Assembly: GCA_018136815.1 (NCBI GenBank)
Contig: CM030936.1
Span: 1,223,694-1,287,693 of the forward strand
From: Isochrysis galbana
Taxonomy: Eukaryota > Haptophyta > Isochrysidales > Isochrysidaceae
Length of the DNA: 64,000 bases
Direction: 5' to 3'
In this document: positions 1-10,017 of the stretch, piece by piece
Position numbering within the stretch: position 1 is the first letter of the stretch
Layout: each line of letters opens with the position of its first letter
Notes under the pieces: model-generated
Told to the model about the DNA's origin: nothing
The model's database searches: none
What the model saw: the letters and a program-made list of their open reading frames with translations, nothing else
Translations under genes and position numbers: made by a program

Positions 1-1992
1 CGACACGTACAAGCTGGAGGTGTGCCGTGCGCCTGAGCCATCAGACATCATTTGGGAGTCGCTACCGACGTCGCCTGCCGTCGCCTTTGGCCGACGGCTG
101 CGCACCACGCTCGTTCTCTTCCTCGTATCTTGCGTCTCGACAACTCTCATCGTCCTCGCCAACCAATTCGCCACGCTACACTCGGTGGGCGTGCTTACGA
201 CGCTTTGGACAACGCCGCTCATCATCGTCTCCAACGTTGTCATCTTCGCGCTCACCCCTGCCCTCTCCATTGGCTTCGATTCACACCACCACCGCTCGTC
301 CCAGCACGTGCACATGCTGCTAAAGATGGTGTTCTTCCAGTGCTTCAACACTATCGTCTCGTGCTCGAGCTTCTTCTACGTGCGGTGGCCCGCTCCCGCC
401 GAGGGGGACTTGGGGCACTGCCCACTCCCGGCTATTGCACAGCTTCCTCCTGGCACCTCCTGCGCGCCTGGGACAGGCTGGTCCATCGGCAAGCCTTCCC
501 TCACCTGTGTCCGCCACTGGTACTTTTCCGGCTCGATCGCGCTGCTTAATGCCCTCGTGGGAGATCTATTTGCCATCTTGCTGCTCATCGAATTTGTGAT
601 GCACGGCGGCCCCGACAAGATCTTTGCTCGGCACGTCGTCGCACGGCGCGCCCGAACACAGGCGGAGATGAACCAAGCCTATGCGATCGATGCAGACATG
701 TACTTACCCTTCAGGTGCGGTGCTTGGCCGTCATGTCGATGCGCCTCAAGTGCTATGGCTGGCGGCCGCACTTTACGGTGGGTGCGCCTCGTGCAACTGT
801 CGGCCCTCCTGATGGCCCTCTCATAGGTACAACTTGGTGCTCAAGGTCACGTTGCTCGCCATCGCCTTCTGCCCAGCCATCCCCCTCCTCCTCCCTTTCG
901 CCTGCTTCTTCCTCGCCCTCTCGTACGCGATCGACCGGTACAATTTGCTTCGTGTCCTGAAGCCGCCGCCGCAGACCTCCGATCGGGCCGTAACAACGGC
1001 GGTCCTCTACATCCTGCCCATTGCCTGCTGCGCGCATGTCTTCTACGCGCTCTTCTTCTTCTCCAAGCAGGTGATGAGGGGCCCAACCCGCCGTCCCAAT
1101 CGCCTTGCCGACGTGTGCACACTTAAGCACCCGGCAACTGCCGTGGCACTGCTGAGAGCCCGCGTACGACACGTTCTTGCATGACCTCGGCCGGCGACAT
1201 ACGACGTGTGCCCTAGCTTTCATTCATGTTGCAGCCAAGGTGCCTTCTGATTGTGTTCACGCGGCCTGCTTCTCGTAGGCGGGCGCCGACCCAGCCTCCC
1301 TGTACTACCTCGCCATCGCCGGCTGTGGCGCCCTCATCCTATTCCGTATATCTATTGCCCTAAGAGCCAACGTAGACTACAATCCAGAACCGCTGGTTGA
1401 GGATGCTACGCCGGCGACTTCAGCTGCTGGCGTTGGACGTCGAGCTGGCGGGCTACTGTCGCGCCACCATTTGCCACGTGTTATTGCCCGCTCACGGCGG
1501 CAGCGGCACGCTCGACTTGTGCGTACAGATGGTGCCGAGGTTGGCGACCCCGATGCTTCGGGGTGCGAGCGAGGTGATGGCGCAATGCAGTTGTACCTCC
1601 CGCCGCTTACATCGACGCTGCTCGGCACAGCGTGGCTTGATCACCAAGGACACGTACATGAGGGCGGATCGAGCATGGTCGCGGATTTCGTACCAATGCA
1701 GGAGCAAAGAGCTTGTCCAGAGACTCCGCAGCCAGCGCGCGCCACCACACCTGCCACTATGGCAGTCGCCGACGAGTCACCGGCGGAACTGCGTATCTGT
1801 ATTGGGACGCCGCGGCGTGCGCTCACAACGACGGCATCAGCGGCGCCCTCAAGCTCACATATATCCCCGCACGCTAGAGCGAGCACCTCCGCTGGTAGTC
1901 GCCTACAAACCCCTCGCACGCCGCCAACTTTCTTCGGAGGCGAAAACACTGAGAGTGGAACGACGGAAATCTCACGGCACGATGCTCGATGA
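1..1992 (+). CDS. OSCA/TMEM63 (DUF221)-like mechanosensitive channel, 3' part
   Basis: The 5' end lies outside the window. Visible exons are <2-714, 827-1070 and 1279-1992, joined by GT-AG introns with consistent phase, giving about 556 residues to a TAA-class stop. The first visible residues contain RAPEPSDIIWESLP, which matches the conserved segment just before the pore region of OSCA/CSC1/TMEM63 channels. Several hydrophobic membrane segments follow. Across the exon 1/exon 2 junction the text reads YNLVLKVTLLAIAFCPAIP and then SYAIDRYNLLRVL, the family's typical late transmembrane block (PLLLPF...Y..DRYNLL). Exon 3 starts with another hydrophobic helix (SLYYLAIAGCGALILF) and ends in a long, low-complexity, probably cytosolic tail containing LYLPPLTSTL, resembling the family's C-terminal Y.PP motif. 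The family forms stretch-gated cation channels in plasma or organelle membranes. Family assignment is fairly secure; ion selectivity and location are not visible. Confidence 0.78.
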
Positions 1993-2725
1993 GATGAGCA
2001 AAGTAGTTTGGAACTAGTGTCGCGTGAGTTCCGTTGCATGCCCCCCGGAGATATTCGCGCACCACCACTGCGGTGGCGTCTTCGAGTCGAGTAGTTGTCT
2101 AGGCGAACAACCCAACGCCCAACACAACGTGGGTCATGAGCGGAATGTGGCATGTGTCGGACATATTCATGAATCATGTGACGAAGAAGTGTTACACCGA
2201 TTAGCATTGCGTGGGGCTCTGCACTTGCTGCACGCAGCTTGCGGTTTTGTCTGCTCTCTCGACCGTGTTATCATGAGGTGACGTAGAGATTTAGAATCTA
2301 ATGGTTCATGCGCGTTTTGGTGAGCTGTACGTGTGTAAGGTTGCGTTCCGTCGAAAGTGGACCATCGAGTAGTGCATAGTGCATAGTTGATAGTTGAAAT
2401 TTAGCAAAATCTTAAAGCAAAATAACCCGCTACTAGCACGGTGTGTCAAAAGTCCAATGGGCTCCACGGACGGATGGCTGATTTCAACAACGAGTTTTCG
2501 GCGTGCGGCCTGCCCGATTGGCGTGAGCTGTCCGGATGGCCCACGTAGAATTTGATGTCTTGCGGGCCCCGCCCATCCGCGGATGGATCGTCGAGAAAAC
2601 GGCGCACAGCGCGCTTCCGGCATCGGCTTTCGAAGTTGGGCTCTGCGGGCCTCCCTTGTGAGGACGACGTCATACGTCCAATGGGCTCCACGGATGGCTG
2701 CTTTCGACGAGATTTATTCGGCGTA
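1993..2725. other. Intergenic; contains a 55-bp direct repeat
   Basis: No convincing gene. A degenerate direct repeat of about 55 bases beginning GTCCAATGGGCTCCACGGA lies at about 2449-2505 and 2669-2725, about 220 bases apart. The second copy abuts the start of recognisable R1 repeat sequence. Confidence 0.5.
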
Positions 2726-3429
2726 CATACGCATATGCACCCCTACGAATCTCCCCCGTCGCAAACCCCCGGCTCCGGCTCCCATCATAACTAACTCCCC
2801 ACAAGCTGCAATGAGGGAAAACCCATTGAGGCGGACCGACCTACGTCGGGCGACTCTCCGGGAGAAGCAGGGGGGGGGGGGGCTCTCGTCATGAAAAGAA
2901 ACGGCCCTTGCAGCTCTCGCCGTGAGCTATCTATCCTCAAGAGAACTAAAAGATTGCGCCTCGAGATACCTGCCACAAGCCACAAGGGTTCCCGTAGGCT
3001 ATCGTAGGATCGTAGGCGCCTTGAGCCTCTCCCTCCTCATCTCCCTCCTGTCGCCAGCCGCTTCTCTCCGCCCGTTTGCTAACGCAAACGAGCAAACGAG
3101 ACCCGTTACTTACCGCACTCCTCACTCCTCGGGGGGGGGGGGGTTTGCAAACCCCCCACCTCCCCCACCCCCTCTCTCCGTTCTGCCCTCCACCTCTACC
3201 TCTATCCTTGCGGCGCGTCGCCATGCGGCGCGCCACGGCCTGCTCTCAGACGCCCTTTGGGGGCACCCAGAGGGCCAGCCAGGGCAGCTCAGGGGGCAGT
3301 GGAGGCTGGGGCTCAGCCCCTGGCCCCCCCCTGCCTCTGCCTCTCGCACGCTTGCCTCTCTGGTCTCTGGCCATGGGAGCCGCGAGCCGCCCGAAGTCCT
3401 CTGTCTGCCTGGCGACTAAGGCGTGGAAC

Positions 3430-3555
3430 TAGATAGCCAGATATCTAGATATCTAGTTATCTACCCCCGATTTTCACTATCTATATCTAGTTAGATAGAG
3501 CCGGGGACTATCTATATCTAGCTAGATGGCAATCGCCAATATCTAGATATCTAGT
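3430..3555. repeat. hAT left subterminal ATCTAG-word array
   Basis: Dense repeats of TATCTAGATATCTAG, ATCTAGTTAGATAG and ATCTAGCTAGATGG in both orientations. The matching right-hand array is at about 6420-6560. Subterminal clusters of this type in hAT elements bind transposase. The same ATCTAGTTAGATAG word recurs twice in tandem at about 45830-45895, outside any recognised element. Confidence 0.7.
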
Positions 3556-3686
3556 GAATAGCGGGCCTCGTTAGCTGCTTACAGTCGAGCGCGGACAGGC
3601 TGACAGCTCACAGCAAGCACCGGCGGCCAGCGGACTGTGAGACGATCACGATCACACAAGGGCACCTCACAATCTTACTCACACAA

Positions 3687-6345
3687 TCAATCACAGTTGA
3701 CTGCGGCCAAAAGCGCATGCTCCAGTGTTTCATCACTCTGAGATGCTTTCACGTCATCATGAAGCTTGCCTGCTTTCGAGAACATGCGTTCCACTCCCGC
3801 TGAGCTGGCAGGGCGACCCAAGAATTGCCTCGCCATTTTTGCCAAGGTGGGAAGGCCTGCGGGCCGCCCACACGACGGATCGGGCGGCAGGCAATGATCG
3901 CGCAGTCGCCACCACTGCAGCACATCCAAGTCCATGTTCATTTCCGCAGGCAGCGCCTCATACTTGTCCAAGTCGTCCAACACACGTTCTTCTCCCGCCT
4001 GGCTGTCACGCGGCATCCAATCCACAATTGACGTGAAGATATTCGTGGGAGCCAATGGAGCGGAGAATATGGAGCTAGCACGCCCATCGTCGAGATTATC
4101 CTTTGCCGCCGGTGCCGGCTGCTCGGTTGAGCTATCACCACCCAGCTCAGGTGCTCAGGTGAAGAAGGGGGAGATGGGTGCGTTGGCTTCCAATTCATTT
4201 GCCATTCCATTTGGAGAGAACGTCTGGCTATGTCGCCGCAATCGTCGAGGTCCGTGTTCTGCAACCCCGGAAACTTGTAGTCCTTGAAGCGTGGATCGAG
4301 AAGAGTGGCAATGTCGAGCTGGCTTCGCTGAGTGTCGGGCATGTTGTTCAGCCACCTCTCCACAAGGTCCTTGTGGAGTGCAGCGCGTGCGTGACGTACC
4401 CTTTGATCGACCATCAGCTCCGATATCCAAGCTGTCGCAGGGGACTTCCATGGTAGGAATAGCGGTCCGTTGCCGGTGCCCTCGATCAAACGGTATATGC
4501 TAGGGAGCACAAGGGAGATGGTGACGTACTTTGTGCCCTCCAGCATCTTGGTGACCTGAGCCGCCGCCTTGAGCGCGGCTACGCTTTGATCGACGATCGT
4601 CCAGTCATCGAGATGCATCCTATTGCTCTTGTACGCGTCGTTCTTAAGTGCCTCGGCACCATGTTGAACATCATACATTTGCACGGCCTTTTGGTTCTCG
4701 TGAAACCAAAGCAGCATTTCGTATGAGGAGAACCATCGAGTCGCGACGTCTAGGACGGGCTTCTTCTGTGGGAGATCGAGGCTACGTTGGATGGCATGCA
4801 GATCTTGGATGCCCGATGTGGAGCGGCTGAAGTAGGCTACGATGCCCTTCGCGCGCGCAAGGACGTCTATGATGCCTGGGGCCTTTGTGTACGCTTTCAC
4901 GGAGAGCTCCAGCGTATGTGCGGCGCAAAATCCACCTTGAAATCCGCTCCAACCCTTTGCCATGTTAGACGCATTGTCGGAGACTTTGCCATGTATTGCC
5001 TCGTAGACTGTGCCGTTATGACGCCATTTGATCCCATGCCGTTTAAGAGACTCGACCGTGATGGCATCAATGGCTTCGCCCGTGTGCCGATTTGCGCCAA
5101 ATGGCGACGCAGAGACCAGCCACTCTTGAATTTTCCAGCCGCTGTTGATGCCGTAAATGGTGACCCCCATGAGCGAGCAGCCCTTGTGTGACCAGATGTC
5201 ACCTGCAAGAGAAGGCTTCACGCCGTCCACCACCATCGCATCAAACCAACTCGATACGCGATGTTGACCCTTCGCCGACATTTGCAAAATTTTGTCCGCC
5301 ACGTTTCGAGGATTAGGAGGATTCCAGCCCCCGCGTGTGAGCGTGTCAATGAAGTCGCGAAAGGGCTGGTCACGCTCTAGCAAGGTTAACGGGCGAGCGG
5401 ACTTGACTAGCCACCGCGCACATGCCAAGTCGCACTCATCTTTGCGTTCTTTTGAAAATGGGTAAGCCACCAGCTTCTTTTGATTCGGATCCGTCGAGGT
5501 CACAGCTACATCCACTTTAGTGGGGTCGACAGGTCCTTTGAGCTCTAGATAGATTCTCTTGTGTTTCGCCAGATGATGATTCCAAAGCGGAGTCGGCCCG
5601 CACTTAGCCAACAGACATTGACCACATTTCTTATTGTCACCCGACGAAGAAAGCACTTCATTGCAGACGACAACATGTTCCTTTGATGGATGCGCAAGGT
5701 AGCGGCCCCATCGATTGCTGACGTCCTCTTGCCCGTGAAGGATTGTGTTACATGGCGCTGCGAAGACACACCAAGATCACCGGCGTCAATGGCAGCGTCG
5801 GCGGTGGTGTCGCCGGCAGCAGTCGTAGAGCTCGAGCTCGAGGAGGAGGACATAGCCGGCAACGGTGCAAGAGTGCTTTGTCGTTGCTTCTTTGCCTGGC
5901 GCAAGCGGATGGTCTCGTTGTACTCTGCCGTCTTCTTTCGCTCCTCCGCCTCGAACAACGCCAGATGAGGTTCCATGCCCGCGAGGTTGGCCATGGGCTC
6001 CCAGGAGTTGTGCTTCTCGTCGTATCCCTCCCATTTGATGAAGTACTCCACGCTGCCTTTAACGAGCCGACGCGCGACGATGGTCTCAACTTCATAGACG
6101 TCGCTGTCATCACCGATGGCGGCAGGCGCCGCCCTTTGCTTCTTGCGCCCAACGCACCTGGCTGGTTCTTCATCCGGCAGGCACGCAAGCATGCCCAGGA
6201 GCGTGGCCGAAGCGATGACCCGGGCGCGGGCGAAGGAGGAGAAGGATGGGTAGGTAGGGGGGCTCATCATGTCAACGACAGGCGGCGGCGAGGCCTTCCT
6301 CCTCCTCACGCCTCGAGCCAACGAGGGCAACAGGCGAGCCGACAT
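3687..6345 (-). pseudogene. hAT transposase with N-terminal chromodomain, frame-disrupted
   Basis: From the ATG at 6345 the first frame encodes a basic N-terminus and a chromodomain (YEVETIVARRLVKGSVEYF, then IKWEGYDEKHNSWEP, about residues 95-150). The frame must change between about 5775 and 5655 to reach a BED-type zinc finger (CGQC...HH...H). The hAT catalytic core follows, with SLAGDIWSHKG, KVSDNASNM, CAAHTLELS and TRWFSSYEML. A second break is an 8-bp tandem duplication (CTCAGGTG at 4146-4153 and 4154-4161). The C-terminal dimerisation domain (VLQWWRLRDHCLP, MARQFLGRPASSAGVERMFS) lies in the shifted frame and ends at 3687. Removing one 8-bp copy would put the C-terminus back in frame. 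The first frame change could be a 1-base indel or a short intron. As it stands the gene is probably inactive. Confidence 0.85.
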
Positions 6346-6410
6346 CGGCGCGTACAAGGGGCGGGCGGGGGAAGAGGGGGAGCGGCGTGGAAGAAAGAAA
6401 GAAGAAAGAT

Positions 6411-6420
6411 ATATTTATAG
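6411..6420 (-). promoter_or_regulatory. Candidate TATA box of the hAT transposase
   Basis: On the minus strand the sequence reads CTATAAATAT, about 65-70 bases upstream of the transposase ATG (6345). It is followed by a pyrimidine-rich stretch (CTTTCTTCTTTCTTTC) like the leaders of other genes here. Confidence 0.5.
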
Positions 6421-6880
6421 TATAGTAGTCTAGATATCTAGATATCTAGATATCTACACTATCTAGGCCGAAGAATGAAGTATCTACATCTAGCTAGATG
6501 GCTGGGGCCAATATCTATATCTAGCTAGATAGACTTTTGCGCTATTCACTTGTATCTAGATAGGGGCCCTCGGGGGTAATTCCACGCCTTACTGGCGACA
6601 AGGGATGGGGGGGGAGTCAGCTCGAGGGCAGGCCCATGCTGGGCGTGGGAGTGCGAGTCGCGCCCCGCGCCCACTAGGGACTAGGGGTCTGGGCCAGAAT
6701 GTTGATTGTTGATTGTTGATTGCCCAGCCCCTGCCAGAGGCCAGAGGGCAGAGGGCATGGGTTGGGGTTGATTGTTGATTGTACGGGCCCACCCCGGGGG
6801 GGTGTCCGCGATGGAGCAGAGAGTGGGGTGCGAGGCCCCCATTGACCCCCACTTGTAAAATAAGGTTGCCCAAAGGGGGG

Positions 6881-7220
6881 GTCTTGGTCTTGGTCCTGAT
6901 GGGCTCTGGATACTGGATATGAAAATAAAATATAAATTATATTTATATATAAATAAATAAAAAATTCTTGAAGGTGAAGGTGACCTAGGCCTAGACCTAG
7001 ACCTAATGGGCCCCGGATTTGTGCTTGTTGGGTGTGTAGGGAACTTTCTCCCGAAAAAAATCCTCGAATTTTCTCAACCCTGAGATGGTCATTTTCTTAC
7101 CCCTAATAAAAAAACCTCTTTGACCGCCCTAGTTCTGACCAAGTGACCGAGTACGATAGCAAAGCCGAGAGTGCCTGTGGTTGTTTACAAGACTATTGCT
7201 CGCTGCTGTCTGTGGCGGGG
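6881..7220. other. Intergenic, AT-rich patch
   Basis: Contains an AT-rich stretch (6905-6972) and a short CCTAGGCCTAGACCTAGACC direct repeat near 6983-7003. This is the presumptive EMC7 upstream region; no clear TATA box was placed. Confidence 0.4.
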
Positions 7221-8668
7221 ATGGCGGCGCGCTGTCTGTGCTTGCTGCTGGGGCTGCTGGGTGGCCTACAGGCGGAGCGGCTCGAGGGAGTGCTCCACGC
7301 TGGTGCGTCGCTGCGCCCGATGTGCTCCTGACCCGACTCTCTGCATCCGGGGAGAAGCCACTCCCGCGCAGGGAGCAGACAGGCTCTCTGTCTCCCTCTC
7401 TCTCTCTCTCTCCTTCCGCGCTCTCTCTCCCCCTCCCCTCTCCCTCTGCCTCTGCCCCTGCCTCTCTCTCCCTCTCCATCTCCACCTCTCTCATCCTCAC
7501 TCTCTGCCTCTCTGCCTCTCTGTCTCTCTCCCTCTCTCCCTCTCTCCCTCTCTCCCTCTCTCCCTCTCTCCCTCTCTCCCTCTCTCCCTCTCTCCCTCTC
7601 TCCCTCTCTCCCTCTCTCCCTCTCTCCTCTCTCCCTCTCCCTCTCCCTCTCCCTCCTCCTCCCTCCCTCCCTCCCTCCCTCCCTCCCTCCCTCCCTCCCT
7701 CCCTCCCTCCCTCCCTCCCTCCCTCCCTCCCTCCCTCCCTCCCTCCCTCCCTCCCTCCCTCCCTCCCTCCAGTCCTATCTTTCGTCATCTTCTCCTCCGA
7801 TGTCTCATTCTGCTGCGCCTTCTTGTCCTCCCACCCACATGCCCCAACCTCTTTGTCCATCTCTCACTCTTTCCTCTGCGGCGCCTCCTTCACACGCTGC
7901 CTCTCTCTACTCCTTGCCGCCACAGAGCTCTGTGCGTAGCTTTTCTCTAGCCTCTTCTGCGGTTTCGTGCCGCAGCTGTTGCCACGAAGCCACACTCGAC
8001 TTTTGTGTTGCGCACCTCACTAAGCCACGTTTCCCCCTCTCCATGTTCGCTGCCGTTGTTGTACAGAGGGTTCGCTGATGGGAATTACCGTTGTGCTCAA
8101 CTCTGGCGCTTATAGTGCTGTTCCACGGCAAGACGGCTCATTCGTCTTCCATGAGGTGCGCATAATCCTGTGCCCATTGCCCATCGTCATCGTCATCCGC
8201 CTCACCAGTCCAGCTGTGCTACCTCTATGCATGCAGGTCCCAGAGGGCAACTTTTTGATGGAGGTGTACGACACGCAAAGAGCGTGGCCGATGGTCCGTG
8301 TTGAGGTGGGAAAGACAGTCCCAAATGGTGTCACCGCAGTACAAATGCACAATCGTCAAAAGCTACAAATGCCAATGCAGATTAAACCTGTGCTAGCGAA
8401 GCAAGATTTCTTTGAAAAACGGCAGGGATTTCAGTGGAGCTCACTCTTGATGAACCCCATGATGATCATGATGCTCATCACGGGAGGCATTATGTTCATT
8501 ATGCCCAAGATGATGGCTAACATGGACCCGGAGGAGCTGAAGAAGATGCAGGAGATGCAGGCCGCACAGGGATCACTCAGCTTCTCTGACTTGTTAAATC
8601 CAGAGAAGCTCAAAGAGAAACAGGCTCAAGCGCAGCTTGAGGCCAAGAAGAGCAAAAAGGCCAAGTAG
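7221..8668 (+). CDS. EMC7: ER membrane protein complex subunit 7 (EMC7)
   Basis: Three exons are inferred: 7221-7302, 8067-8155 and 8237-8668, totalling 200 residues. The start MAARCLCLLLGLLGGLQA is a signal peptide, followed by ERLEGVLHAEGSL and a beta-sandwich-like segment (VVLNSGAYSAVPRQDGSFVF, VPEGNFLMEVYD, WPMVRVEV). A single membrane helix follows: SSLLMNPMMIMMLITGGIMF, then IMPKMMANMDPEELKKMQE. The LMNP...LPK-like helix and acidic/Lys-rich cytosolic tail are the EMC7 signature. EMC inserts tail-anchored and multipass proteins into the ER membrane, with EMC7 forming part of its lumenal cap. Intron 1 (7303-8066) carries about 390 bases of CT microsatellite. Intron 2 (8156-8236) is 81 bases and stop-free in frame, so its retention would encode a 27-residue hydrophobic insert. 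Confidence 0.92.
7381..7770 (+). repeat. Pyrimidine microsatellite in EMC7 intron 1
   Basis: CT-rich tract made of CTCTCCCT octamers (about 7505-7630), a CCCTCT run, and then nearly 28 CCCT/TCCC tetramers (about 7655-7770). It lies on the coding strand. Long open frames across it are artefacts of the repeat. Confidence 0.95.
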
Positions 8669-9308
8669 GCTCATAAGAATGGTTCAGTGATGGCATTTGA
8701 ACGTCATGCGGGCCCCTTCTAGTCAAGCCGTAATGTCGGAAGAGCACAAGGAGCAAGGACCAACAAAGCTCCTCTTCAGGCGCCATCGGGTGGGAGTTCC
8801 AGGACGGCGTGGTCTGTTGGAGCATCGGTGATGTCATTCCAAACGTAGATGTTTTTCTCGCCTGTCTTCCTCCATGCGAGCCTGCGTGTTTGTTGACTAA
8901 ACTTGCTGGTAACATGTACGCGTATACGTGTGCATGACTATGTATGATGCATGTTGCACTCAACTGTATGCTTCTGTCTCCCGTCTTCCATTAGTTGTCC
9001 GTTGGATTGAATGTCTTGCCCGTGTCGTGCGGTCGTTCGCGGCACCGCGTTTGCACAGTGCGCAGAGTGTACAAATAATACTAGTAGTAATACTAGCTAC
9101 TAGCGGCGACACTAACGCACTTAGCACTTAGCCTGTTGCGGTCAAGCGAGTGGCGAGTGGGGGTGGGGAGCCTCAGAGTCCTGCCCTTTGGGTTTCCCTA
9201 AGAGAGGCTCTCTCTCACTCTCACTCTCACACACTTTCAATTCCCCCTCTCGGTATCTCCATCCACCTCCCCCACGGCGCCCCGCGCAACTTCAACGTTC
9301 GCGTTAGC
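8669..9308. other. Intergenic / EMC7 3' region
   Basis: No gene seen. Short AT-rich stretches near 9070-9100 (ACTAGTAGTAATACTAGCTACTAG) are partly palindromic. Confidence 0.4.
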
Positions 9309-9581
9309 GTCGCAACCGCGATCGACCTTTTTGTTTTAGACGCCGTCTACGTTTCTTTTTCTTTATCTTTGTGTTTGTATGCCCCCTCTTGCTGTAGGCT
9401 GCGCAGAGTTGAGCGCTGGGGAATCTTCTGCTTCTGCGCCCTTCCATCCTCCGGCTATCCGCCTCCGCCTACTTTGTCGCCTACATTGTCGCCTGCTTTA
9501 AGCTTTTCCCCTCGCCTGGTTTACCTCCTTGCGTGCTTGTGCTTGCGTGCCACTGAAGTTTTTAGGTTCTGTCGCACGTTT
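9309..9581 (+). repeat. Dispersed repeat R2, copy a
   Basis: About 270 bases alignable over the full length with the reverse complement of 31558-31772. Shared landmarks are CGCGATCGACCTTTTTGTTT, GTCGCCTACATTGTCGCCTG, ACCTCCTTGCGTGCT and TTTTAGGttctGTCGCaCGTT. A shorter copy is at 14264-14390. No coding potential is evident; the class is unknown. Confidence 0.7.
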
Positions 9582-9914
9582 AGGTATCGTTGGTCGTTGG
9601 CCCAAGCAGTGTGCAGTGTGCAGTGTGCGCACCTAAAATTAAGTGGCTGTGAGTCACCATCTGAACCATTTCGAATAAGAAGCACATGCCGGCGAGGGGA
9701 ATCACATGGGGCACCTTCCATCCAGTATCCAGTGGGAACGCCCTCCAGATGTCAGATGTTTTCGAGCCGGATTTTATTTTAATCCATCGAAAAGCGTCTT
9801 GTGTCCAAGAAGCCAAGAAGCGCCAGCCTTTACTAGTAGTAGTAGGTACAAGTAGAAAGGAAGGAAGCCCTCTCACCACGCGGAGCGAGGAACTCGCTGC
9901 CGACCGACGGCCTC

Positions 9915-10015
9915 CGTCGGGACCTTTCCCTCTCTCACCCTTCCCTCTCCGTCCTGCCTGTGCCCTCCTGCCTCTCCCCGCTCCTCGTCGCTATTCTCTT
10001 TCTGCAGTCACCGCC
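9915..10015 (+). promoter_or_regulatory. Pyrimidine-rich leader before the mitochondrial carrier
   Basis: About 100 bases of CCTCTCC-type sequence on the coding strand end at the ATG at 10018. This kind of leader precedes most genes in the window. A CTGCAG six bases before the end could also act as a splice acceptor. Confidence 0.4.
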
Positions 10016-10017
10016 TG

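Larger units (their letters stand above)
3417..6591 (-). mobile_element. Complete chromodomain-hAT DNA transposon, 3175 bp
   Basis: Terminal inverted repeats are TAAGGCGTGGAA at 3417-3428 and TTCCACGCCTTA at 6580-6591 (12/12). They are flanked by a perfect 8-bp target-site duplication CTGGCGAC at 3409-3416 and 6592-6599. An 8-bp duplication and a TAAGG-type end are diagnostic of the hAT superfamily. Removing the element and one duplication copy restores a continuous R1 repeat resembling the uninterrupted copy at 28908-29831, so the element jumped into R1. Both subterminal regions (about 3430-3555 and 6420-6560) are packed with palindromic ATCTAGATATCTAG-like words, probable transposase binding sites. 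It encodes one transposase gene on the minus strand, which carries frame lesions. Confidence 0.95.
2726..6880 (+). repeat. Dispersed repeat R1, copy 1, split by a hAT element
   Basis: R1 is a GC-rich, apparently non-coding family of about 0.9-1 kb. Here it occupies about 2726-3416 and resumes at 6592-6880; the interruption is exactly the hAT element plus one 8-bp duplication. Landmarks shared with the other copies, in order, are: a CCCCCGGCTCC block, CCCATTGAGGCGG, a G-run, TTTGCTAACGCAAACG, GGTTTGCAAACCCC, GCGGCGCGTCGCCATGCGGC, CAGCCCCTGCCAGAGGCC, GGGCCCACCCCGGGG and a terminal GACCCCCACTT...GTTG. Other copies are at 12037-12508, 24100-24225 (partial) and 28908-29831 (reverse, with target-site duplication), with a diverged relative at 48960-49470. 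The long target duplication of the reverse copy points to retroposition. Confidence 0.8.

Noticed and set aside
7171-7950. Long frames of Ser/Leu/Pro or Arg/Glu/Gly across CT/GA tracts (also at 26000-26886, 56274-57137, 59153-59917)
   Set aside because: They are translations of microsatellites on either strand. Only the parts with family motifs outside the repeats were kept.
9150-9782. 210-codon frame with hydrophobic stretches
   Set aside because: It overlaps repeat R2 and has no family resemblance; it is probably repeat sequence read by chance.
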